This document shows positions 41,686-50,035 of a DNA stretch of 64,000 nt, one piece after another. The translations under genes were made by a program, and so were the position numbers. Below the pieces are notes generated by a model that had not been told where the DNA came from, ran no database searches, and was given only the letters and a program-made list of their open reading frames with translations. The stretch comes from Streptococcus sp. GTDB taxonomy: Bacteria > Bacillota > Bacilli > Lactobacillales > Streptococcaceae. Positions within the stretch are counted from its first letter, which is position 1, and every line of letters starts with the position of its first letter. The stretch is from positions 62,001 to 126,000 of the forward strand of contig JAUMZW010000003.1 in assembly GCA_030527925.1 (NCBI GenBank), written 5' to 3'.

Positions 41686-41756
41686 AAGCTTCTCCTTGTC
41701 TAAGTTATGCTTTTCCATTATACCATACTTTCAACCATTGTAGCGTGTATTTTACT

Positions 41757-42197
41757 TTAATTCAGATTTGATAAACTATTGTAATATTCGATTTTTAAAC
41801 ATTTATCCATCACTATTTTTGAGCAACCTGCACCTTTTAAAATTGCATAAGCTTCTTGACTTTCAAGACCTAATTGTGCCCAATACACTTCAGCATCAAT
41901 TTGTACAAATTCTCTTGCCACATCAGCAAGATACTCACTACGTCTAAACACACAAACAATATCTATAGGAACTTTTAAGTCAAGTAATGATGCTAAAACT
42001 GGTTCTCCTAAAATTTGCTGCCCTACCTGCCTTGGATTAATAGAAAAAATTTTGTAACCTGCATCTTGCATAACCTTAGAAACTTGATAAGAGGCTGTCT
42101 CTTCTCTATCAGATAATCCGACAACTGCAATATGCCGTGCTACTTTTATCCACTTAACAATCTCTTCTTGACTAGGGTGTTTGTAAACTTCAAACAT
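41757..42197 (-). CDS. CoA-binding domain protein (YccU-like)
   Basis: A stand-alone CoA-binding Rossmann domain of 146 aa: HIAVVGLSDREETASYQVSKVMQDAGYKIFSINPR and VPIDIVCVFRRSEYLADVAREFVQ. It starts at an ATG behind AAGGAGG. It sits upstream of perR as in other pyogenic-group streptococci. The function is unknown; a role in acyl-CoA or redox sensing is possible. Confidence 0.9.
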   Translation of the reverse strand: MFEVYKHPSQEEIVKWIKVARHIAVVGLSDREETASYQVSKVMQDAGYKIFSINPRQVGQQILGEPVLASLLDLKVPIDIVCVFRRSEYLADVAREFVQIDAEVYWAQLGLESQEAYAILKGAGCSKIVMDKCLKIEYYNSLSNLN

Positions 42198-42235
42198 AAC
42201 AAAATCCTCCTTAGTAATTATAGTATAACATGTTC

Positions 42236-43245
42236 TGCAAATTGGAAATTCAAGTTAGCCATTAGTAAAAATTCTCTAGTAGATTTATAATCCAGTAATT
42301 TCTTTAGATAATTGTTTATCTAATTTTCAATAAATGCAACTTGTTTCCGACTTGTATTTTTGTTTTCCTTAGGTAACCATAGTAGATATGATTTGGGTCA
42401 AAAACCTCAGATAAACACCTAAACTCAGTTCCATTGTCTACTGTAATAGAGTTAATTTGATAGTCCTTTAGAATGAGTTTTAATGCTTTGTTAACCGAAT
42501 CCGCCGACTTATCAGGAATGAGGCGAATGATTTGATAACGACTTGCTCTATCAGTTAAAGTCAATAAACACTCATTTTTAGCTCGTGTTTGAATGACCGT
42601 ATCAATCTTAAAATCTCCCATATTCTGACGATCATTGATGCTTTTAGGACGTTCTTCAATAGACTTTCCAGCAGGCTTAAAATACGGACTGACCTGCTTC
42701 TTATGCTTAACTTTTCCTCTGCGAAGGTAAAGCATGTCAGATTTTGTTAGTCCTAAATGCCCCTGATTAATCCAGTAATAAATCGTTGAAACAGATACAG
42801 CAATCCCTTTTGATTTGACCATCATTTCAGGTGAATACTTCTGTTTGATGTAGTGAAGAATCTTTTCCTTTAGTTCTTTGGTCAGTGAAACTTGCTTAAC
42901 AGAATGTTTACGATTGGTTTCATAAACGTTCTGTGCGAAATGAGCTGAATAAACGAGTTCAAACTTCCCTTTACGAACTTGTTGTCTCACTTGACCACGC
43001 TTTATCTCATTATTAATCGTTTGAGGAGCTTTAGCTAACCTTCTAGCCATTTCACGGTTGGAGTGATCTTCACGAATCCAAGGTTCAATCATTCTGCGTT
43101 CAACTAATGTTGATTGTTTCCCTTTTGGTGTATAATGGTCTTGCATCTCAGAGTCTTTCTAATTATTATTTTGTTAATTATAATCATATCTCTCTGAGAT
43201 GTTTTTTAATACCATCAAGTGGCTAACTTCATTTTACAACTTTCA
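42236..43245 (-). mobile_element. IS30-family insertion sequence, copy 2 (internally truncated)
   Basis: About 1010 bp with ends matching copy 1 (both carry AAGTTAGCCA). A 14-bp perfect direct repeat AGTATAACATGTTC flanks it (42222-42235 and 43246-43259). It lies between the CoA-binding gene and the adhesin terminator. Confidence 0.9.
42316..43146 (-). pseudogene. IS30-family transposase, C-terminally disrupted
   Basis: The 276-aa frame has the IS30 helix-turn-helix (DHSNREMARRLAKAPQTINNEI) and the first two catalytic regions (GDFKIDTVI; SITVDNGTEF). After about residue 250 it diverges and stops, losing the third catalytic glutamate region. Normal length is over 310 aa, so a small deletion or frameshift near 42350-42400 has inactivated it. 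Confidence 0.85.
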
Positions 43246-43302
43246 AGTATAACATGTTCACTAAAATCATTCTAAATTTCAATACAACTCTCCTCTATAC
43301 AG

Positions 43303-43339
43303 ATAAAAAAGTCAAAGTTATAAACCTTGACTTTTTTAT
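43303..43339 (-). terminator. Terminator of the MucBP adhesin gene
   Basis: Stem AAAAAAGTCAAGG..../....TTGACTTTTTT (43304-43337) with T/A runs on both sides, 38 nt after the stop. Confidence 0.82.
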
Positions 43340-43376
43340 CGCTCTAAATGTCCTTAATAAAATCTAGCACTTATGA

Positions 43377-46300
43377 TTATTGCTCATCTTTACGACGTTT
43401 TGTCGCAAATAATCCACCAATTAGTGCCATTACACCTAGAACAGATAAAGCTGATGGCGATCTTTCTCCTGTATTTGGAAGGACTTGTTCAGAAGTTGAA
43501 CTCATCATCCCATTTGAAGCTGCTGTTTTATCAGAAGTGATTTTTCTGTCTTCAACATGATGTTTACCATTATCACCATCTTTAGACGTTTTATTTTCGT
43601 CATTTTTAGGTGTCTTATTAGTATTATCATCATGCTTAGGATTATTGTCTTTATCTCCATCATATTTAGGAGTTTTCGTATTACTATCATCTTTTGATGG
43701 TTTCTTAGGCTCCTCTTTAGCTTTCATCTTATATGTCACAACTACTGTTGAATCTTCATCTGTTGCTGTTACTGTCTTAGATGAAACTTTGGCTTGATCT
43801 GGAGCATCGTAACCTTTAGCACTCAAGTCTGGTGAAACAACTTCTGGTAAAGTTGAATCTGACGATGTCCAATCACCATATGTAATAGCTCCAGTTACTA
43901 AGTTAACTTTTGCATCACGTTTAAAGTTAACTGTTTGAACAATTTCTTTTGATACAACATTACCATTTGAGTCAACATACTTAATTGTACGTGTCACATC
44001 TTTTGTTGTCACTAAATCTTTGACTGAATCAGGCCATTTTGGTCCGTTTGGATTATTTGGATCTACTGGTTCACCTGGTTTTGGTGTTGTTCCTGGTGGA
44101 ATTGTTCCATCTGCTTCCTTGAATTTAACTTCAAATGTTTGTGAAACTGATTTATCATTATCATATTTCGCATCTTTAGGGAAGTTATCAGATACTAATT
44201 CATAACCTTTAGAAATATAGTCTTGAATCTTAGAAGCTGTTGAATAATCAATGACTTCACCTGACTTACCACTTACACTATCACTTGATAGAACTTCTCC
44301 ACTCTCTGTTACATACTTAATAGTAGCCGTTTGTCCATCTTTTTCATATGTAATATCTGTTCCTTTTGTTGGGTCTGTTGGAACACTTGGTGGGTTATAT
44401 CCTTTACTTGGATCTTTTGGATCTACTGGTGTTAATGGTCCATCTGGTCCTACTGGTGTCAATCCTGGAATATATGGAATTGGATCTGTTGGTACACCTG
44501 GTTTTGTTGGATCATTTGGATCATTTGGATATGGGATTGGATCTACCGGTGTATATCCTTCAGGTACCTTAGGTGTATAAGTTCCAATCGGTGAATATTT
44601 AACTTCAACTGTTGAATTTTCATCTGTTGCTGTTACTGTCTTAGATGAAACCTCTTTAGTATCTGCTAAGTAACCAGTAATAACTGGGGAAGTTTTTGAT
44701 TCTAAAGTGTTATTTTTTGATGTCCATTCACCGTATGTAATAACTCCAGTTACTAAGTTAACTGTTGCATCACGTTCAAAGTTAGCCGTTTGTGTCACTG
44801 TATCTGATGCTTGACTATTATCTTTAGCATAAACATACTTAATAGTACGTGTCACATCTTTTGTTGTTACTAAATCTTTGACTGAATCAGGCCATTTTGG
44901 TCCGTTTGGATTACTTGGATCTACTGGCTCTCCTGGTTTTGGAGTCACTCCTGGTGTTACTGGTGCTGTTGCTTCTTTAAATACTACTGTAAATGTTTGT
45001 GTTACTGATGTATCGTTATCATATTTTGCATCTGATGGGAAATTATCTTTTACTAATACATATCCTTTAGCAACCATCTCTTTAATCTTATCTGCTGTTG
45101 AATAATCAATTTTTTCTGATGATTTTCCACTAACTTCTTTTGTATCCAACACTTTTCCATCTTCTGTAACATAATTAATTACTGCTTTTTGTTCATCTTT
45201 TACATATGTAATATCTGTACCTTTTGTTGGATCTGTTGGAACACTTGGTGGGTTATATCCTTTACTTGGATCTTTTGGATCTACTGGTGTTAATGGTCCA
45301 TCTGGTCCTACTGGTGTCAATCCTGGAATATATGGAATTGGATCTGTTGGTACACCTGGTTTTGTTGGATCATTTGGATCATTTGGATATGGGATTGGAT
45401 CTACCGGTGTATATCCTTCAGGTACCTTAGGTGTATAAGTTCCAATCGGTGAATATTTAACTTCAACTGTTGAATTTTCATCTGTTGCTGTTACTGTCTT
45501 AGATGAAACCTCTTTAGTATCTGCTAAGTAACCAGTAATAACTGGGGAAGTTTTTGATTCTAAAGTGTTATTTTTTGATGTCCATTCACCGTATGTAATA
45601 ACTCCAGTTACTAAGTTAACTGTTGCATCACGTTCAAAGTTAGCCGTTTGTGTCACTGTATCTGATGCTTGACTATTATCTTTAGCATAAACATACTTAA
45701 TAGTACGTGTCACATCTTTTGTTGTTACTAAATCTTTGACTGAATCAGGCCATTTTGGTCCGTTTGGATTATTTGGATCTACTGGTTTTCCTGGCTCAAT
45801 ATTTTCTCCTGGTATAATATTTTCTACAGATTGTTCATATTTAACTTTAACTTCTTCATTGCTATCTGATGCTTTGACTGTTTTAGCTTCTACTTTTGCC
45901 TTATCTGGGGCATCGTAACCTTTAGCACTCAAGTCTGGTGAAACAACTTCTGTATATTTGTCATTTGTTGTTGTCCAAGCTGCAGATGCATCTTTTGTAT
46001 CAACAGTACCATCACCATTTGTATCATAACCTAAGATTTCACCTGTTACTTTACTTAAGATTGGCGTACGAGTGAATGTTACAGTTTGTTTATCAGCTGT
46101 TGAAACTTCTTTGCCTGTTGTTGCATCAACATAAGTGATTGTACGTGTAATAGACTTAGTTAATTCAGTCTTCTTAGCAGCATCACTTGCATTATCTGGC
46201 CAAACTGGATTCTTAGGATCTACTGGTTTTGTTCCTTCTTTTAATGTTACAACAATTTCTTGAGTTGTTGAATTGTTATCATCAAAAGTAGTCTTAGTAT

Positions 46301-49300
46301 CAAATCCATTAGTTACTAATTCATAACCTTTAGCAACATATGCCTTAATTTTAGCATCATTATCTGCGTATGTAATTGTTTCACCTGGTTTACCATCAGG
46401 TAAAGCTTGGGTTTCTAATGTAGCATTAGTTGTTTCATTTTTATAAATAACATTAGCTTTTTGTTTAGCTATATAGACATATGTTATTGTCTGTTCTTCA
46501 GTTGATACTGTACCATTTTCTGATTTAGATCCAGGTTTTATAGGTGTTTTTGTATCTAATACATAAGTAATATCACCTTTTTTTATTTCTAATTTTCTTG
46601 AAGGTGTTGTATCATATTTTGTACCAACTTGTTTATTAGACAATACTGTTACATCTTCGTCAATTTTGTTCCCTTTGTCATCTTCATACTTAACAATAAC
46701 GTTTGAACCATACAGAGGATTATATCTATAAACAACCTTTGTTATTTCTTTTGTTAATGTTCCGTTAACATTAGACGGAAGTTTTTCTTCATTTAGTGTA
46801 TAAACCAATCCATCTTTATCTGTTAAAGTTTTCGGAACATTACCTGTGTAGTCTTTTAAGTCATATGTTCTGCCAACAATATTATTATATGTTCTGCTTG
46901 TCCCATCATATATTGTTGTTGTATCACTCTTCAGAGTTTTTCCGTCTGAGTCTTTAACATATTCAATAACTACTTTACCATATTCTGCTTTTTTATAGAC
47001 AGCAACTACATTAAGTGTCGTATCTTTTGCTAAACTTCCTTTATCGTCATTTGATTTAAATTCTTTAGAATTTTCTTCAAATGTTTTATTTGCTTCTGAA
47101 AATTTCTCAAATGTATAATAGTTTCCATCTTTCCCTAAAATGCTAAATGGTATCTTCGATTTTGTATCTTTTACAATATCTCCACTTGCAGATTTTGTTT
47201 CATTAACGTTAGTTTCCACACGGTTATTACCTTCAGCAGCTATGTTAGACTTATCAATATCATTTACACTATCAGTTGGTTTAATAACTTCATATGTATC
47301 TGTCAAATAGTTCCCGCTTGGGACAATTGAAACACCTGGTATCAGAACTTTACCATTTTCATCAACAAACCTCAACGCTACTTTACCATAATCAGATACT
47401 ACTATTGTTTTAGATTCAGGTTGTTTCTCTTTATTCCAATAGTTAGCAGATTTTACATTTGTTTCTAAAATGTTTCCTGTTGAGTCTTTTGTTGTTAGAA
47501 GAATTGCTTGGTCTTCAAGATTAACGCTACTATCTTTAGCTTTGTTACTACCTTCACCATAACCAATTCTATTACCGTTATTTACATACTTCAACGAATC
47601 AGGTTGTAGTTGTCTTTCTACTCCAAATTGTGAAAAATCGCCATACAGCTTGTAAATACTCGATTTATTCATATTTCCTGAAACAAGTTTTAATACAAGT
47701 TCATCATCATTAACAGATTCTACTTTTAATTTAACACTCGATAATTTGTCAAAATAACTATCTTTCCATAGTAAAACTTTATTTTCGTTAATTTCTACGT
47801 CATCTTTTGAAAATTCAACTGGAGTTCCAGATAAGGTTACTTCTTTATGCTCTCCAAGGTCAACCCATTTAGTCATATCATTATCTTTTAATTTTAAGAT
47901 AAATGTATACCCTTGATCATAAGAAAAATCTTTTGTGTTGATTTGGAAACTTTGTGTACGACTTTTAACAGTCCCATTATCATAAATTAATTCGCCTGAA
48001 TCATTTAGATAATATACACCTCCCACAGAAGTAGTAGTTTGGCCTGTTTCTGGATCTTTATATCCAGTAAATTTTGGAATAGTAAATGGTGTCGTTGCAA
48101 CAGTTTTATCGTTGAACTTAATCATTCGACTAGATTCGATGTCTTCGCTTACTTTTGGTAAATTAAAACCTGAAGTAGCATTTGGCACTAATCTTTCAAA
48201 TTCAATGTTTGCTTTTGTCTCAGCAGCTTTTGTGAAAACATACTCATAGTAATTTTCTGTACCAATAGCATGAATATTAGCCGCTTCTTTTTCAGACAAT
48301 TTAGTATTTGAATCTTTTTGTGCATAAAACGGATCTTTATCCATTGAAGATGTTAGTTGTGCTTTACCTTTCTTAACCAATTTTGCAGTAGCAAGTACTG
48401 TTCCATCAGTATCAACAATATCCTTTGGAGCATCGCTATCTGGGTTTAAGTTAGTAAATGTGATTTTTAAAGTATCACCTTCTTTAATTTGACCATTTAT
48501 AACCTTAACTTTATAACTATAGTTATTTGTAGCAGTTATACTAGCACTAGCATAAAACTTATCATCAATTTTTGTCATTCCTTCATAAGGATTGCTTGAT
48601 GGTGCTTCTGTATTCGTTTCTAAAACGTAGCTAATTTCATTATAACCATTTTTTTTCAATAAAACGTATGCAGCCTCAATTTGATTTGAAACTAGTGTTA
48701 TATGTTCACTTAACGATACACTTGTTTCATCAGTGTTAGAAAGGCTAACCTCAGCAGCTTTACTAACATCAACTAATTTTGATGAAACTTCCTTTAACTC
48801 AGATTTTGCTTCATCAGTGAGGGGTGTTGTTTGATCTGCTTCTGTACCACTTGAAACAACATTGTCAACAAAAGATGACATCACATTAGATTCTGTTACT
48901 AATTGTTCTAATACTTCTTTTTTTGTATTAATAGTATCATCTTCTTTAGTTTTAGAAGAATCTGATACTTCACTAGGTTTATCTGAATTTTCTTCTGTTG
49001 TTTTTGAATCAACAGATTTAGACTGACTAGTTAAATCTGTATCGTCATTTACCAATGAAGTACTAACACTAGAATTATCAGCATCATCATTTGATTGCAC
49101 ATCACTAGAATCAGATAATTCCGTTACTTTTGATGCTTCTTGTTCTTTAAGACTAGACTCTAATCTTGTTGCGCTATCATCTGAAGAAACTGAAAGTAAT
49201 GAGGAAGCTACTGACATATTTGAGTTTTCATCCGCATTTACATTACCCGATTGCATTACAGAAAAAGCAGTAGCTATTAATACTGACGCTACTCCAACAT

Positions 49301-49346
49301 TATATTTTCTAATAGAAAATCTTTGTTTTTCTATTCTTGATTTCAT
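43377..49346 (-). CDS. Giant LPXTG-anchored adhesin with MucBP/Mub-B2 repeats
   Basis: A surface protein of about 1989 aa. It has a YSIRK signal (QRFSIRKYNVGVASVLIATAF), a Ser/Asp-rich region to about residue 250, a unique non-repeat N-terminal part (about 250-720) and then MucBP-like modules (YGKVVIEYVKDSDGKTL..., KANVIYKNETTNATL...). After these, alternating Mub-B2-type modules (VTRTIKYV...ANFERDATVNLVTGVITYGEWTS) are joined by Pro-rich linkers (YTPVDPIPYPNDPNDPTKPGVPTDP). It ends with a Lys/Asp/Asn-rich wall spanner and sortase motif LPNTGER with hydrophobic tail and KRRKDEQ. GGTGG lies before the ATG at 49344-49346 (MKSRIEKQ), which I prefer to an upstream in-frame codon. Binding to mucin or host glycans is inferred from the family. 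Confidence 0.9.
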   Translation of the reverse strand: MKSRIEKQRFSIRKYNVGVASVLIATAFSVMQSGNVNADENSNMSVASSLLSVSSDDSATRLESSLKEQEASKVTELSDSSDVQSNDDADNSSVSTSLVNDDTDLTSQSKSVDSKTTEENSDKPSEVSDSSKTKEDDTINTKKEVLEQLVTESNVMSSFVDNVVSSGTEADQTTPLTDEAKSELKEVSSKLVDVSKAAEVSLSNTDETSVSLSEHITLVSNQIEAAYVLLKKNGYNEISYVLETNTEAPSSNPYEGMTKIDDKFYASASITATNNYSYKVKVINGQIKEGDTLKITFTNLNPDSDAPKDIVDTDGTVLATAKLVKKGKAQLTSSMDKDPFYAQKDSNTKLSEKEAANIHAIGTENYYEYVFTKAAETKANIEFERLVPNATSGFNLPKVSEDIESSRMIKFNDKTVATTPFTIPKFTGYKDPETGQTTTSVGGVYYLNDSGELIYDNGTVKSRTQSFQINTKDFSYDQGYTFILKLKDNDMTKWVDLGEHKEVTLSGTPVEFSKDDVEINENKVLLWKDSYFDKLSSVKLKVESVNDDELVLKLVSGNMNKSSIYKLYGDFSQFGVERQLQPDSLKYVNNGNRIGYGEGSNKAKDSSVNLEDQAILLTTKDSTGNILETNVKSANYWNKEKQPESKTIVVSDYGKVALRFVDENGKVLIPGVSIVPSGNYLTDTYEVIKPTDSVNDIDKSNIAAEGNNRVETNVNETKSASGDIVKDTKSKIPFSILGKDGNYYTFEKFSEANKTFEENSKEFKSNDDKGSLAKDTTLNVVAVYKKAEYGKVVIEYVKDSDGKTLKSDTTTIYDGTSRTYNNIVGRTYDLKDYTGNVPKTLTDKDGLVYTLNEEKLPSNVNGTLTKEITKVVYRYNPLYGSNVIVKYEDDKGNKIDEDVTVLSNKQVGTKYDTTPSRKLEIKKGDITYVLDTKTPIKPGSKSENGTVSTEEQTITYVYIAKQKANVIYKNETTNATLETQALPDGKPGETITYADNDAKIKAYVAKGYELVTNGFDTKTTFDDNNSTTQEIVVTLKEGTKPVDPKNPVWPDNASDAAKKTELTKSITRTITYVDATTGKEVSTADKQTVTFTRTPILSKVTGEILGYDTNGDGTVDTKDASAAWTTTNDKYTEVVSPDLSAKGYDAPDKAKVEAKTVKASDSNEEVKVKYEQSVENIIPGENIEPGKPVDPNNPNGPKWPDSVKDLVTTKDVTRTIKYVYAKDNSQASDTVTQTANFERDATVNLVTGVITYGEWTSKNNTLESKTSPVITGYLADTKEVSSKTVTATDENSTVEVKYSPIGTYTPKVPEGYTPVDPIPYPNDPNDPTKPGVPTDPIPYIPGLTPVGPDGPLTPVDPKDPSKGYNPPSVPTDPTKGTDITYVKDEQKAVINYVTEDGKVLDTKEVSGKSSEKIDYSTADKIKEMVAKGYVLVKDNFPSDAKYDNDTSVTQTFTVVFKEATAPVTPGVTPKPGEPVDPSNPNGPKWPDSVKDLVTTKDVTRTIKYVYAKDNSQASDTVTQTANFERDATVNLVTGVITYGEWTSKNNTLESKTSPVITGYLADTKEVSSKTVTATDENSTVEVKYSPIGTYTPKVPEGYTPVDPIPYPNDPNDPTKPGVPTDPIPYIPGLTPVGPDGPLTPVDPKDPSKGYNPPSVPTDPTKGTDITYEKDGQTATIKYVTESGEVLSSDSVSGKSGEVIDYSTASKIQDYISKGYELVSDNFPKDAKYDNDKSVSQTFEVKFKEADGTIPPGTTPKPGEPVDPNNPNGPKWPDSVKDLVTTKDVTRTIKYVDSNGNVVSKEIVQTVNFKRDAKVNLVTGAITYGDWTSSDSTLPEVVSPDLSAKGYDAPDQAKVSSKTVTATDEDSTVVVTYKMKAKEEPKKPSKDDSNTKTPKYDGDKDNNPKHDDNTNKTPKNDENKTSKDGDNGKHHVEDRKITSDKTAASNGMMSSTSEQVLPNTGERSPSALSVLGVMALIGGLFATKRRKDEQ
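44376..45769. repeat. Tandem 858-bp duplication inside the adhesin gene
   Basis: About 44376-44911 and 45234-45769 are base-for-base the same at an offset of 858 bp (286 codons), as far as I could compare by eye. A third, partial and more diverged copy of the module lies at about 43740-44060. The in-frame period fits gain or loss of a module by recombination. Confidence 0.88.
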
Positions 49347-49399
49347 ATTTCCACCTTTTTTATTTTTGATAAATCTCAATATATTTAATCATCTAATCT

Positions 49400-49427
49400 A
49401 TTTTATCATTTTTTTTATAAATTACAA
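49400..49427 (-). promoter_or_regulatory. Putative promoter of the adhesin gene
   Basis: Minus-strand TTGTAA (49422-49427), 16 bp, TAAAAT (49400-49405), 54 nt upstream of the start. The same weak -35 (TTGTAA) is used before the fructansucrase gene. Confidence 0.5.
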
Positions 49428-49482
49428 GTATAATATATTCATTTACTGAAAAAATACACCTAAATTAAAGTTTTAAAGTTCT

Positions 49483-49705
49483 GGCAAATCGCAAGTTCAA
49501 GTTAGCCATTTAGTAAAAATTCTCTAGTAGATTTATAATCCAGTACTTTCTTTGGATAATTATTTATCCAATTTTCAATAAATGCAATGAAATTTGCAAA
49601 ATGAAGTTGGCCATATTACCTTAGTCCAGAATCATATATTCCATTATACGTTAATAAATATTGATTTTATTCATAAATGTAAATTATAAAATAAAGTTAG
49701 CCGAC
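49483..49705. mobile_element. Nested IS30-type end remnants
   Basis: Three left-type ends in the same orientation (AAGTTAGCC at about 49499-49507, AAGTTGGCC at 49604-49612, AAGTTAGCC at 49695-49703). The first 105 bases match the left end of copy 2 almost exactly. No right-type end is present. They are debris of repeated insertions and deletions upstream of the adhesin gene. Confidence 0.75.
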
Positions 49706-49719
49706 TTAAGTGTGAAAAT

Positions 49720-49965
49720 GCAACACTTTTCTGTACAATTGTTTTTCTTAAGCAATCACTTGTCTGACCATCGGTGTTTGATAGTTGAGACTTGCTTGAA
49801 TACAGTGGTGGTTCCATCAGTATGCATAGTCTCTGTTCTTAAGAATTGGTTCTTCAATCGAATGAAAGATTTCTTGGTTAATAAACTCCAGTTTAAAAGA
49901 ACGGTAGGTACTCTCAGCCACAGCATTATCATGAGGACAGTCTGATTGGCTAGTTTAAACTTAAA
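49720..49965 (-). pseudogene. IS3-family transposase C-terminal fragment
   Basis: Minus-strand translation gives SQSDCPHDNAVAESTYRSFKLEFINQEIFHSIEEPILKNRDYAY, a stop, then WNHHCIQASLNYQTPMVRQVIA. This is the end of an IS150-type DDE transposase, with an internal stop and no N-terminal part. It differs from the IS3 remnants at 30.1 and 41 kb. Confidence 0.8.
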
Positions 49966-50035
49966 ATTCGGAGTAGTCTATACAATATTTGTAAAAAGTC
50001 ATACTTTATATATTTCATCTAAAATTTTATTTACC

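Noticed and set aside
44020-45918. Plus-strand open frames opposite the adhesin repeats
   Set aside because: Low-complexity Gly/Leu-rich translations that recur with the 858-bp duplication; antisense shadows of the Pro-rich linkers.
49661-49945. Plus-strand 94-codon frame in the IS debris
   Set aside because: It is the antisense of an IS150-like transposase fragment readable on the minus strand.
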